Below, piece after piece: positions 11,551 through 22,690 of a stretch of 64,000 bases of DNA. The stretch's first letter is position 1, and each line of letters starts with the position of its first letter. The notes beneath the pieces were generated by a model. The model was not told the DNA's origin. It saw nothing but the letters and a program-made list of their open reading frames with translations, and did no database searches. Origin of the DNA: Talpa occidentalis (lineage: Eukaryota; Chordata; Mammalia; Eulipotyphla; Talpidae); the NCBI RefSeq assembly GCF_014898055.3, contig NW_026555331.1, positions 111,473,194-111,537,193 of the forward strand. Direction: 5' to 3'. The translations under genes and the position numbers were made by a program.

Positions 11551-11628
11551 CTGATCGATTTCCATGAGTTTGGGGTAGGCGCCCGGCCATTCTATGGCGA
11601 CCTTGACGATGTCCGCGGGGGGCGGCAT
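11551..11628 (-). CDS. ELMO1: ELMO1 first coding exon (residues 1-26)
   Basis: Read on the minus strand, an ATG at 11628 opens 26 codons beginning [20 protein letters not shown] and ending LMEIDQ, followed directly by a GT donor. I recognise this as the N-terminus of ELMO1 (engulfment and cell motility 1, about 727 residues in human). ELMO1 binds DOCK1/DOCK2 in the cytosol and at the membrane to form a two-part exchange factor for Rac, used in engulfment of apoptotic cells and in migration; its N-terminal region binds RhoG and ARL4. These residues start that ubiquitin-like Ras-binding domain. The exon ends in phase 0, and in the known protein the next residues are KKPLS, which must lie on an exon at lower coordinates outside the window or unseen. 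Start choice: an A at -3 (ACCATG), an in-frame TAG 69 nt upstream and no ATG between. No frameshift or unusual residue is visible. Confidence 0.96.
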
Positions 11629-11700
11629 GGTAAACCTTGAGAGCTTCCAAAGCCAGTGGAACTGGGGGCCTATGGCGTAGACAGCCGCACGTGTCTATAC
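11629..11700 (-). other. ELMO1: ELMO1 5' UTR part of the start-codon exon
   Basis: These 72 nt lie between the splice acceptor and the ATG. Read in the coding frame, the second codon is TAG, so translation cannot enter from an upstream exon in this frame. There is no upstream ATG. A CACGTG E-box sequence lies at 11688-11693. The segment is more GC-rich than the surrounding intron, as expected of exon sequence. Confidence 0.85.
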
Positions 11701-11740
11701 CTAATGAGGAATGACAAAAAGAGAAAGAAAAGTCGCTCAG
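11701..11740 (-). other. ELMO1: Splice acceptor of the ELMO1 start exon
   Basis: On the minus strand the sequence runs through a strong pyrimidine tract (TTTTCTTTCTCTTTTTGTC) to CATTAG, with the AG at 11702-11701, and the exon begins with GTATAG. A branch-point-like CTCTGAG lies a little further upstream. This shows that the start codon is on an internal exon and at least one non-coding exon lies at higher coordinates. Confidence 0.85.
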
Positions 11741-11975
11741 AGCAGATGTAGGACGAATTTTGCTTCATCACTTCCTGTTTTCACTGGTGGTTTAGGTACA
11801 ATAAACGGCTGAACGCAGAAGACACCCGGCGCCAAATGCACCACCAGCACAGCAGACTCCTGAGAGGCAAGAGAAGCAACAGGAAGGTGCTCGCACCCTA
11901 GAAGTACCATGGCCAGGAGACTCTGCCCTGCCAGACCTACTCACTCTGCTCTTCCGTGGGCACAAGCTCCCTTAC

Positions 11976-12330
11976 CACCTGGTTCTGCTCCGATAGGTGC
12001 CCACGGTCTGAATGCGCTGGGCTCTGTCCAAAAGTGCACGTAACCCCCTCGTGCTTAACAGTCTCCGGAAGGACACATTGCCCAGGAAGTCATGGTCAGG
12101 AAGCAGCATTTCTTTAAAGTGTTCTTTCTGTGTGTCACAAATAGAGCTCCGTGCTATAGCAACCAGGATATCAAGAGGAAGGAGAAATGTCCCAAGGCTC
12201 ACACACATGCACACACACGCTCCTTCCCCAAGGACAGTTCACACAATGCACCTTCCCAGGAGGGAAGAAAATTGACTGAGGTGGATCATACAGCATTCAG
12301 AACTGACCTTGAATTCTCACTGGAATGAGA
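11976..12330 (-). promoter_or_regulatory. Candidate alternative first exon or promoter-proximal block of ELMO1
   Basis: This block is free of recognised repeats, has more C+G than its surroundings and sits less than 300 bp upstream of the start-codon exon. On the minus strand a donor-like CAGGTG|GTAAGG falls at 11976/11975, which would leave an intron of 275 bp before the acceptor at 11700. No TATA box was found. I see the motif and composition; that it is transcribed is inference. Confidence 0.3.
12151..12164 (+). promoter_or_regulatory. X-box-like (RFX family) motif
   Basis: The sequence GTGCTATAGCAACC resembles the RFX-factor X-box (pattern GTNRCC-spacer-RGYAAC), with an intact right half AGCAAC and a degenerate left half. 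It lies about 520 bp upstream of the ELMO1 start codon. Single motifs of this length occur by chance, so confidence is low. Confidence 0.25.
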
Positions 12331-12439
12331 AGCATTGCTTACACTGAGGAAGTTAAGATTACTGTCGACTGCCTCTCCCACACTAGTCCATTTCTTTTAC
12401 TGTGACTTTCACTTAATATTTTTTGAATAGCCAAAACAT

Positions 12440-13315
12440 ATGATTAAAAACACCCATATGATTGAAAAAATTGAATGTGTGCTTTTACATATGTGTATAT
12501 GTATGCTTGTGTGAAGATACACTGTGTGGAAATTCCTTCTTCCCAAAGTTACATACACACCCAAAAGCCACTTTCATTCTTTATCCCTCCAGCTCTTTAC
12601 TGTTAATATTTTTTTTTGGTATCCTGCCAGAATGTCTTCATGTATAAGACAAATACAAAAACAAATCCCCCCTTTTAATATATAAAAAGAAGCATTCTGT
12701 AGCCTGTTTGCTTGCTTGTAGATCTACTAAATCTTTCTAAATCATTGCTAACTGAATGTCCAGTTCTGATAACAGCTACACAGTCGTTCTTTTATTGAAT
12801 GTATCCTAGCTGATGGATGAGTCCCTGCTATAGGCCTTTGAGTCACTTCTTACCTTGGCTACAATAAAGACAGCTATAATGAATAACCCTATGCATGAGT
12901 CATTTTGCAAAACAAGTCCATTCTTACAATGATTTACATACGTTAAATTGCTAGGTTAAAGAACATATGCTTTTTAAATTTGATATGTATTTCCAAATAT
13001 CCCTCTGTAGGTGCTATATCCATCTACACTCCCTGCAGCAAAGGATAAGGCTGTCTATTTACCCATAGACTCACCAACAGATTGAATTTTGCAAACTGGG
13101 CAAGTGAAAACAAGTTTTTCAATGTACTTTTAATCTGTATTTTCCTTACTGCTAGTGAGTCTGAAAAAGAGGCCAAGCCCCATGTTCACTTTTCTGTGAA
13201 CTACAGGAACCCTTTTGCCCCTTTTCTATTGGGTTTGTGGTCTTTTTTTAGAAATTGATTTCTATATAAACATTCTAATCAAAAATGTGCATTTGGTTCT
13301 TTATCAGAGCAGAGT
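12440..13315 (-). mobile_element. Ancient L1 3' end, minus strand
   Basis: In reverse orientation the segment matches the well-known old L1 3' text (TTAAATTGCTAGGTTAAAG and CTATATCCATCTACACTCCC on the plus strand). No open reading frame remains. Confidence 0.65.
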
Positions 13316-13554
13316 AGGTTTAGTCAGTTACTACCCACATCTCAGTAGCAGTTGGACATTATTGAGAAGATAAGAGATCACAAAGTTAATAATGGAAGCC
13401 TCAACACCGGTAGTTATATAAATAATTAACTTCACCAATGCTGACAAGTAAAGGAAATGAACCCAAACAAAACTGCTCTTCCTTTGGCCAAAGGTGATGA
13501 GTGAAGCCTGCTCTGTAGCTAATCAGTGCTCCTCCAGCAAGAACTAATCTACAA

Positions 13555-13905
13555 AGCAGTGGTTCAGTCACCCCTTCAACAAATAATGATTGATTTCTAC
13601 TCTGTGTCAGGCTGTTCACCATGCTGGGGACACAGCAGCAAATTTAGATGCTTCATTACATATGGAGAAAAATGAAGCAAAGAAATCTGGGAAAGCTTCC
13701 CTGAAGAAGATAGTACTAGAATAACGACCACTGAGAGGTGAAGAGGTGAGCTAAGATGATGTCTGGAGAAATGATGACCCAGGTCAAGGGGAAAACAGTT
13801 ACAATGTTGGTGGCAGGGTTATGCCTCATATGCTCTTGAAATAGCCAAGTGGTTGACACCAAGTAAGTAAGGCCAAGAGAAATAAGAGAATGAGTTCCAA
13901 GAAGG
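13555..13905 (-). mobile_element. L2 LINE 3' region, minus strand
   Basis: CCTTCAACAAATAATGATTG, GTGTCAGGCTGTTCACCATG and CTGGGGACACAGCAGCAAAT are the reverse complement of the L2 3' end, followed by GGAAAGCTTCCCTGAAGAAG from the same element. Confidence 0.65.
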
Positions 13906-14039
13906 TTGTGTCATTACTTAGTAGGTCCATTCAAAGTATTCTTGAACCCCCTTGACATTCTGACTGTATCTCTCAGTTTGTGACTTCTAAGTAAGGATGT
14001 TGATGTCCATGCACAGCTATTCAAATTTTAAATTTAGAT

Positions 14040-14290
14040 TATGATTTCCTAAAGGGTCTTTTGGCAAACTGTACCAAGAACCATAAAAACTTTGTATTCC
14101 CTTTGAGTAATTTTACTTTTTTTTTTAGGATAATAGCATCAAGAAATGAATTATTTATTTAGTCATGACAGTGCCAATTGCTGTTTTGTTTATAATTCCT
14201 AAAACTTGAAAAAACTGAATATTCAACAGCAAGGACTTGTTAAGTAATTATGGAATCTCATGTGCAAATACAAGCAGACAATCTGTACTA
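14040..14290 (+). mobile_element. L1 ORF2 3'-end fragment
   Basis: Text such as AATTCCTAAAACTTGAAAAA and AGTAATTATGGAATCTCATG matches the part of ORF2 that encodes the C-terminus (TGGAAACAACCTAAATGTCC-type region). It is short and degraded. Confidence 0.5.
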
Positions 14291-15044
14291 ATCGGTACCA
14301 GAGCCGCCTTCTTCATAGTTTGTACACTGTTATTCACCTGAGAATCCTAAGGACAATGTATTCTATCAGTACCACATCAATTCAAGATCCAGATTCAAAT
14401 ATACACTGTGAAGTAGAATTTCAGAAATAAGGCTCTAAAGTGAAATCAGACTATGTGACTATCAAGTAACACTATTCAAAACAAAGAAAACACCATCTTG
14501 GTGACCAAAAGAGTTGATAATAAAAATTTAAATGCATTTTCAGCACCCTCCTCCCACCTCAACACAAAATAGTCTAGAGTTACACATATCGAGTTCACCT
14601 AACCTTCCAGGAATCAAAGGCCAAGCATGCTTTTCCTCCCATTTAACTGGTATTTCTTTCTCAAAGACTGTTCTGACAAAACCTGCTGAACAGGTGAGAA
14701 TACAATATGTGGTTCTCCCTGCAGCTCCATGGAGAGTAAGATAGGAGTGTGTATAAAGCAGCCATTGAGAGCGAAGAGGCTGGGGGCTTCCCCTCGAGAC
14801 TTCATTTAACTAAGATCAATTAGACCTCATCAGTTTTTACCACATTCAAACAGCATGGACAGGGTGCAGCCAGGCTCCCCTGGGTGGAGGCAGGTGCACA
14901 ACTGCAGAATGAATAATCTGTTCCACAACATGATCCTCAGAAGTACCACATTTTATTCTCTTGACTTTATATTTCTATGAAGACAGTTCTCATGGCTTCT
15001 CTTTAGTCAGTGTTGTTCTGTTGAAATTTAAGGAAGGAAGTTTC
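14291..15044. other. Intron, nothing assigned
   Basis: Includes a slightly GC-richer part at 14860-14910 (GGTGCAGCCAGGCTCCCCTG). No repeat or exon recognised. Confidence 0.5.
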
Positions 15045-15235
15045 TAGTTCAGGTTTTCTCACCCTTGGCCCATAAGTATTTGGGGCCATTGTCCTTTGTT
15101 CTGGGGCTGTCTGGTGCACTACAGGAGGATCAGCAGCACCACTGGTCTCTAATCATTAGACATCAAGACCTTCCCCTCAATCTTGCAGAAATGTCTCCAG
15201 ATATTGCCAGAGGTCATCTGAAGGGCAAAGTACAC
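15045..15235 (-). mobile_element. MER20 (hAT-Charlie) DNA transposon, minus strand
   Basis: The plus strand reads TTTTCTCACCCTTGGCCCAT, CAGAAATGTCTCCAGATATT and GCCAGAGGTCATCTGAAGGG, the reverse complement of MER20. The inner part (ACTACAGGAGGATCAGCAGC) is also recognisable. Confidence 0.75.
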
Positions 15236-16251
15236 TGATTAAATTGTGAGTTAGCATCAATTCAAGATCCAGATTTATTAATAATGAAAAGTAAGCCATC
15301 ATGTGGTCATATATAACCAAAGTGGAAATATATCTTTAAATGTTCAATCAAGAAATCCAATCTCCTGGTGTTCTTTCCTTACCCCAGCACAGGATTCAGG
15401 GCACTGACTTTCTCAGCTTCTTCCCATTCACCTGAATCAACCTAGACACAGGATGCACATCCCACTCGCAGTTATATCACCAGGGCATTTCATACATAAG
15501 GTAGTCTGCTGAACACAACCTCTCCACCACCATCTCATTAGAACTACTGCAGTAAAACTGATTCCAGTGTTGTCAGAATCACTCAAGTAAGTACCCAAAA
15601 TTTCCCAGTAAACACAGGCTATGTGAATTTGTGTAGACAGTCTGATATAGTAATTCTTATGCAAACTAAAATTTAAAAATCAGTGAAGGGAGAAACAAAA
15701 GAAGTCTCAGAAACTGGCTAGACATTCCAACCATCTGCCTTTTAAGGTGACTATCAAGACCCTGGAAGCAACTAGGGGATTGGATAGATTTCTGCAATCT
15801 CCCTTCTTGCCTGCTGGATTTACTTTACTCCATTTTTAATACTAAGATTCAGTAATCTTACGTTCATTAAATGGCTTATTTAGGTGAATTAAATGAAATC
15901 AAAGGGTCTACTTGGGAATTAGTTTCTAAAGACAGCATCTCAGTTAGATGTGACTCCCAAATATCTGAGCAAGTTGAAATTTTCTTATTCTGCTGAGTGT
16001 CTCCTTCTTAACTTTGGGTCACGTTTTCCAGAAAAACAAAGAGAAATCACTCTTGGTTCCCATTTAGAAGTTTGTTTATCTCTATATACTGTTCGATGCC
16101 TAAAGTTCAACATGTCTCTGTGTTTGAAGCTTACCTCACCTAAGACTTTTAAAACTCTGTTACATTCCCACTTGCTTTCCAGGAAGTATGATTAGCTCTT
16201 GGGCTTGGGATTTGAGTCAAATCAAGTCCAAACACTTGATAATTTAATTTT
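15236..16251. other. Intron, mostly unassigned
   Basis: A piece at 15940-15985 (TGTGACTCCCAAATATCTGA then GCAAGTTG) resembles the L2-associated old repeat also seen at 25.9 kb. The rest is unassigned. Confidence 0.45.
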
Positions 16252-16263
16252 TCCCCTGAATTT

Positions 16264-16511
16264 TTTTTAAAGATGTATTTATTTATTTATGCAAGCACTG
16301 GGTACAGTCAGAAGTGAGGGAGGGTTCTCTCTCTGCAGGGAGCAGAACAAGCAGACTGACAAAGTACACTGGTGAGGGGAGCAGCAGGCATGGCAGGAGA
16401 GGTCTGCGCCATGTGGGACCCTTGCAGGTTGCCTGGGATCAAACCGGTGCTGCAGAGGCTGTGGGCAGCTTGGCAGCCCAGCGCTCAACCACTGGGCCAC
16501 CGGGGAGGCCC
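16264..16511 (-). mobile_element. tRNA-derived SINE copy 3
   Basis: This is a reverse-complement copy: ATTTATTTATTTATGCAAGC tail, the family body, then a head ending GGGGAGGCCC. The flanks carry CCCCTGAATTT on both sides (about 16253 and 16514) as target-site duplication. Confidence 0.92.
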
Positions 16512-16514
16512 TCC

Positions 16515-17133
16515 CCCTGAATTTCTTATGTGATTTTAGCTCTGGGTCTTTTTGCAATGTTTTTAAAACATTTTATACTATTTCTACTATTTTCATTACA
16601 CCTGTAAACCATATTGAGATAAAATATATCAAGTCCATAAGAATGCTTTTATACGGACATGTATATAGAGAATACTAATGTGCTTGCCCCAGTGAAATAT
16701 GTACTCTCCCTAAATGTACTGAAAGAGCCTGACAGATTGGCCAGTGGAGGCAAAAGGGGAGATCAAAGGGAGAGAAATGTTGAATACCTGGAGAAAGTAT
16801 ATGTTTCAACTCCTCTGTCCCTTCCTTCCTCCCCAGAAAGCTTTTCTCTGCCTCACTGGTCATCATTATCTACTGGTGACAGAAAGTAGGTTTGTAGTTA
16901 TTATAATGATAATAGAGATGGAGCTGCTAGTCCCATATTTTAAAGATTGAAAGATCCCCGATTAGAAAAAGAAACAGACAATTTCCTTTTGCATTTAGGT
17001 TAGGTAAAGAGGGAAATAACCTTTGAACACCCCACTAAAAGCAATCATTCATTTATTCTCTCTGTGCTATGTATAGGAGGGGGACTATCTTTTCCGCAAC
17101 TCCCTTAGGCTCTGTACCTGGGGACTGCAAATT
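16515..17133. other. Intron, nothing assigned
   Basis: Short unassigned stretch between SINE copies 3 and 4. Confidence 0.5.
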
Positions 17134-17146
17134 AAATGAACAAACA

Positions 17147-17412
17147 GGGGCCTCCCTGGTGGCGCAGCAGCTTGTGCTCTGTGCTGTGAAGCTGTCCACA
17201 GCCTCTGCAGTGCCGGTTTGATCACCACCAGCTGGGGAGAATCCCACATGGTGTGGCAGACCTCTCCTGTCAGCCCCACTGTTCCCCTCAGCAGTGTATT
17301 TCTGTCATCTGCCTGTTCTGTTCCCCACTCTGTCTCTGGTGAATCCTCTCACCCTCCCGCACCTCTGGTCTGGTCCCCAGCTCTTGCATAAAAATAAATA
17401 AATATTTTTTAA
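17147..17412 (+). mobile_element. tRNA-derived SINE copy 4
   Basis: The head is GGGGCCTCCCTGGTGGCGCA, followed by the body, an AATAAATAAA tail and a poly(A)-like end. The target-site duplication is AAATGAACAAACA before and after (17134-17146 and 17418-17430). The B-box region is disrupted (GGTTTGATCACC). Confidence 0.92.
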
Positions 17413-17430
17413 AAATAAAATGAACAAACA

Positions 17431-18861
17431 AAAGATTAAGAGAAAGGGAAAAAACAGATTATTCACACATACACTTTCACACATGCACTGTACATATATG
17501 CAGGAGAACTCAGTAATGAGAAACTCAAAGGGATGGTTAGAATTCAGAATTTACATGTCATCTTAACAAAGTGATAAAGAATAGAGAAGAGAGGCTAGAC
17601 AAGGGAAAAGGGATTTGGAGCTACTGGAGGATATAAATTATTTGAAAGGTGACTAGAAATATATGGTTAAAAAAAGGATGTTAGTAAGGTTTGTCCTGCA
17701 GTCTCAAATCTTCAGGTATTAAGAGTTTTGTCTGGAGGAGTTCTCTTCCTGCTTTGGAAGAGAATGACACTTTTACAATTGGAAATTTCCTTTTTAAATG
17801 TAAATTCTCTTTACAGAAGGGAAATTTATGTACAGCTTTTCAGTAGAGGGAGAAGGGCAGAGAGCTTCCTCCTGTGTTAACTATTTCTTAATTGCCTTTG
17901 CAAAACAACCCTTAATGCAAGTGGTATATTTTACTGTACTATCTCCTTATCTTCAACTACTCAGTTTTCCTTGAGCTCTCTAACTTTCACCTTTGGGGAC
18001 ACTGCCTTTCATAAATCACTATAGTCTCATGAAAGGCCACTGGAAACAGACTTGGATAAAAGTTTTATTCTTCTCTTCTTTCTGCTACACCCTTCTTATT
18101 CCAAATGACTGATTAACATCTCAATACCATTACTATATAGACCAAAGAATAAGGGACAGGCACTGTCACTCTGACATTATTTGGGGTATTGTGGTCACCC
18201 AGGCTTGCTGGACCCTGTCTTTGTTTTGTTTCTGAAACATGTATCAGGGAAGGACAGCTATCTCTCCCAGTCACACAGATAAACAAAACTGCCAGGGAAG
18301 ACCATGGGAGCAAGAATGTGTGCCTCCTGCCTAGAGGATGCTAGTGGATCTGTACATGATGTGATGTCACTTTAGATTCTCAGGGTGATTGCCACCCTGA
18401 GAACAACAGTACCAAGGAAAAACTCTACAGCTTCAGGAATGAGGACTGCTATGCAAGACATAAACATTCTGAAGAAAGTGAGGAAAAGAGAAAACTGAAT
18501 CAAAGGTGGGTGCCCTATACTACACTGCATAAAAATATACACATATGCTGTTGACAAAAGCCTCCTCTGGTCTTCTGAGTAATAACACGGCCCTTGCAGG
18601 TGGGGAAGTATGGCTTACGATATGATCAAACTTGGAGAGAAAACTCTTTGTTCTCATATTACCTTGAACAAGTACAGAGAGCATAGGACAGCTGGCAGAA
18701 AGGGACACAGGAAGGACTGAGAGAGCACTGGGCTGGGCAATGAGGCACATGCTACTCTTTTCCCCAGTCCTGCAAGACAGGTAGCACCATATTCACTAAG
18801 TGAATGAGAACACTAAATGTCAGTGAGTTTGAATAATATCCTCCCTATATACATATGTATA
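17431..18861. other. Intron, repeat-poor
   Basis: About 1.4 kb in which I recognise no interspersed repeat. Several short frames of 60-76 codons on both strands have no family resemblance. Confidence 0.5.
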
Positions 18862-19045
18862 TATGTATTAACCTTAACCTCTAGTACCTAAACAAGTGAC
18901 ATTATTTGGAGATTAAGCCTTTAAGGAGGTTATTAAATTACAAGGAGGCCCCCTAGCATGAACCTTAGTCCAATCTGACTGGTGTCCTTATAGAGAGAGA
19001 AATTCTGGACACAAACAGATACAGAGTTATGGCAGCTCTAACAAA
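18862..19045 (+). mobile_element. MLT1 LTR fragment, plus strand, internally deleted
   Basis: GTGACATTATTTGGAGATTA, CAATCTGACTGGTGTCCTTA and the end GGCAGCTCTAACAAACTAAT match an MLT1 LTR. The middle (about 150 bp in the family) is missing between CACAAACAGATACAGAG and TTATGGCAGC. Confidence 0.7.
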
Positions 19046-19430
19046 CTAATATAACAAAACTAAAGATATAAAAGAAGCTTAAACTTCTGCATTCCAAAAA
19101 ATACCCTAAAAATTTAAGGACAAATAACAGTCTGAGAAAATATATGCAATAATCATGGCCCAAGTTGGCATAAGCATCCTTAATAATGACGTTTTATAAT
19201 TACAGGGGAAAAACAACTGGACAACCTATAGAAAGTAAAAGAGACAAAGTAATCCACCCAAGAGTTAATGTATGATCTATAAATATCCAAAAAGTTCAAC
19301 CCATAAAAGTAATGAGAGAAATGCAAATTTAAATAAACATATCTTTTTGGTCTATCATACTGATAAGAAATAAATGCTTAATGACTGGTGATAATGTAAG
19401 CAAAATAATGTTTTCATATATTGTTAACAA
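19045..19430 (+). mobile_element. L1 ORF2 3'-region fragment
   Basis: Phrases like GGACAAATAACAGTCTGAGA, GAGAGAAATGCAAATTTAAA and TGATAATGTAAGCAAAATAA follow the order of the last part of L1 ORF2. It is degraded and begins directly after an MLT1 3' end. Confidence 0.6.
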
Positions 19431-19564
19431 CAAAAAAAAGACAAAACAAAAGCTATTTAAAAATAAAAAATAATTAATTTTAGAATTTAGGGTAATAAAT
19501 TTGACCATTAGAATTTCTGTTCTCAGGAAACCACTGAAGCAGGGCTTCATAACCACAACATAAA

Positions 19565-19752
19565 TGACACTGTGGGCCAGATAAATTCTTTGTTACTGGG
19601 GTCATTCTGGGGACCATAGGTTACAACATCCACAGCTTCTACTCACTAGATGCCAGTAGCACTGTCCCCCTGGAAACAACCAAAACATGTCTCCAGACAT
19701 TGGCAAATATCCCCTCGGGGCCAAAATTACCCTTTCTCTTTGAGAACAAGGG
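19565..19752 (-). mobile_element. MER20 (hAT-Charlie) DNA transposon, minus strand
   Basis: CACTAGATGCCAGTAGCACT, ACATGTCTCCAGACATTGGC and AAATATCCCCTCGGGGCCAA are the reverse complement of MER20 core blocks. This is the best-preserved of the three copies. Confidence 0.8.
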
Positions 19753-20819
19753 TACTAAGGCAGCTGATACTAACCTAGCATTAAAAAAGACACAGAACAG
19801 ACCAACTTCACAAAGAAGGTATTAATAGTCATAAATAAAATATTTTAACTACCAAATAGTGAGATCAGGTGTAGAGCAATAATCAATTGAAAACCAATAG
19901 GAAGGGGATCCAACATAAAAACTTGAGTAGTTTGATAGCACTAGAACATAAATTATCCCAGCACTTTTGCTCATACATAGCTCTAGGCAACTTGTATAAC
20001 TTTGAATTTTGTCAGTACAGTGAGCTTTTCCATCTGTTTTTCAGGTAGCAGGTGCTCTGCCACTGGCTGCTTAGCCAAGAGGAGGCATGTGATGAGACCA
20101 GGTCAATGGCAACATGCATCTCCCAACCAAGGGGACTGAACCAAGTAACAGACACATGATGCCAGCAAATTGATTTCTGTGGCTTGACCTTTGAAGTCTG
20201 GGAATAAATAATTATCTCTGGCCAAGGTTGTCAAGTTGAGCCACCTGCACTAGGAAGGAATGAGGCAGGAGAAGCAAAAAGGTGAGTGAGATCGTTCTTT
20301 CAGCTATCCTAATATTCTTCCTGGATAACATGATTCCATATATTTCCCAGTATGCCAAGTGAATTTGAGTTAGATTTCTGTCACTTGTAAATGAAAAACT
20401 CATAGTACATCAACCTACCAAATATTTTTACTACCCTTAGCTGCTAATCTTGCCATTCCTTTGAGAGACAATAGGCAAGCAATACACACACAAAATTTAT
20501 ATACTTTAACATAGCAGTTAAACAGCAATGAAATTTTGCTCTTCAGTTCTGGAGACCATATACCTGTGTTTGCATACTTCTGACAGAACTCTCAATGCCT
20601 TTCCTCTCCTGAACTGCTAACAGAAGTCATACATGCATTTCAGAAACGAGTTTTAGTCCAACATTTCCCAAACAATACCATTTCTTTGAAATATTAATGC
20701 AATGCAATCAAATAAAAATACCATGCAATGCACTAAAAGTCAAATCTCCTGTAAAACACAGAATGGAGTAATAGTTAATAACAGTAAATTAGTTCAGATA
20801 CTATATACTTTTTATAACA
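19753..20819. other. Intron, nothing assigned
   Basis: AT-rich, no clear repeat. Confidence 0.5.
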
Positions 20820-20998
20820 ACCTCTGACATATGTACCATTAATAAACCATTTCACAGACAAGGAAACTGAGATACAGCAACATTAAGTAATGTGCCCAAA
20901 GAAATCACATCCACATATGGAGTCCAGACAAAACTCAGTCCACATCTGCCTGACTCCTTATTTTTAATTCCATGGTTTTAATCACTATACCATACTCT
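20820..20998 (-). mobile_element. MIR SINE, minus strand
   Basis: CATTTCACAGACAAGGAAAC then TGAGATACAG, AAGTAATGTGCCCAAAGAAA and TCTGCCTGACTCCTTATTTT are the reverse complement of the MIR core. Confidence 0.75.
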
Positions 20999-21734
20999 GA
21001 AATTTTTAATATAATGTATGTGTGCTGTGAAATTTCCATGGATAATATACAATATTTCCCCAACTGTATCTGTCCAGAAAGCTTCCCCCCACCCCCACCG
21101 AGTACCCTGCAGCATTGGTTTCTCATGAGACATACTTGGAGAAATGATGCTTTGAAAGCATTTGCCTCCTCTATTGCTCAGGGGAAAAGAATTGCTGAAC
21201 AGTGTTGGCCAGAAATGTAGTGGGAAGTGGCAGAGAATACTCTTTCCTTAGTCCCATACTGAATTATTATCACCTGTGTCTATGGGATTATCTCCAGAAA
21301 AGCAGCCCAATTCTCCTGAATAACTCTTTCCAATTCACACAGGACAGTAAAAATTCAATTAACTACAGCTTCTACTGTGCAAACTAGCAGAAGATAAATA
21401 GCAAAAGAAACAGAATATTGTTTGAATCTGAATATCTCCTCCTGCTTTCAATCTTTGGATGGTGACTCAGGGACCTATAAGCACAAAAACCTCCTCCAGG
21501 CAGGTCTCATCCTGCTTCCAAGCACATCCTTGAACCCTTCCCCACCAACAGCATCCCATCCCCACATGCACACGCAAGATTGCAAATCAGACATAGTGAA
21601 TAGGTTTCCCTTAAGATTATCACAGTCTTTTTGATGTGGCTGCTGGCAGCACTGCTTAAGGAATGCAGCTCCCAAACCAGCAAGGTCAATATCACTCTCC
21701 AAGTATGTCATGGTCTACTGAGTGAAGAGGGCAA
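20999..21734. other. Intron, nothing assigned
   Basis: Contains a C-rich string at 21085-21099 (CCCCCCACCCCCACC). No exon-like sequence. Confidence 0.5.
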
Positions 21735-22150
21735 TGGAGACAAATGTTGGCATCTTTTTCTTCATCAAACATTTTCTAAGCATGCCAAATTCTTGTGCCT
21801 TCCACCTTAATGTTCCCTCTACCTTGAATGCCTTTTCCTCTCTCCTTGGGTTATCCTCAAAAATTGTCACCTAGACTTAAAAGTCAATCTCACCTGCCAG
21901 CTCATGTGAGAAATTTCCGTGACCCCATAGCCTCCCAAGCTAAAAGTAACTGTCCTGAGGTGTGTCTTCTCAGGTGCCGACAATGACCCACTGGAGCATC
22001 TTGGCATAATGCATGTTATTAGTTCACGTGAGATCCCCAAGGGGAATAAGGTCATATGCCTTATTCACCACTACACCTTCAGTTCTGACAGAATGACAGG
22101 GCTTAGTAAATAGTTTTCAGATATATGAATGAATTAGTGAATCATTCTTT
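21735..22150 (+). mobile_element. L2 LINE 3' region, plus strand
   Basis: TGTTCCCTCTACCTTGAATG then CCTTTTCCTC, ACTTAAAAGTCAATCTCACC and the end GGCTTAGTAAATAGTTTTCA with GAATGAATTAGTGAATCATT follow the L2 3' UTR. Confidence 0.7.
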
Positions 22151-22230
22151 CCTTAAAAGCAAATTCAGAGATTAAAAAAATGTGAAGGATTATTCAAACC
22201 AGTGATACATTTTTAAAATCCAGAATTCCT

Positions 22231-22520
22231 GGGCCTCCCTGGTGGCACAAGGGGTTAAGCACCACACTATGAAGCAATACACAGCCTCTGCAGCACGAGT
22301 TCGACCCCTGGCAGGCCAGAGAGAAACCCACATGGCACAGCAGACCTCTCCTGACTCGCCTGCTGCTCCTCTCAGCAGTGTATTTCAGTCAGTCTGCCTG
22401 TTCTGGTCCCCACTCTGTCTCTGGTGTGTCCTCTCACCCCCCACATCTCTGGCCTGTGCCCCAGCTCTTATATGCATAAATAAATAAATCTTAAAAAATA
22501 AATAAACAAATAAATACAAT
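22231..22520 (+). mobile_element. tRNA-derived SINE copy 5 (GCACAAGGGG head type)
   Basis: The head reads GGCACAAGGGGTTAAGCACC and the B box GAGTTCGACCC. The tail is TATGCATAAATAAATAAATC. It is flanked by a perfect 16-bp duplication AAAATCCAGAATTCCT at 22215-22230 and 22521-22536. With copies 10 and 14 it forms a distinct head subtype. Confidence 0.95.
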
Positions 22521-22690
22521 AAAATCCAGAATTCCTTGTACAGAAAAGCTCCAGGCACTTCTTTGAGTAGCAGCTATTCATCTGCCCCATTGGACAGAAA
22601 TGGAAATGTAGGTGCTCAGAGGTATGAGCAAGGCCAATTCCGGATTCATTGTCCTCCTGAAGAAATTCTGTCAAAAACAAGATGAGACTT

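Noticed and set aside
11972..12214. 80-codon minus-strand frame just upstream of the ELMO1 exon
   Set aside because: Not similar to any protein I know and not in frame with the exon through a plausible splice; kept only as part of a non-coding first-exon candidate.
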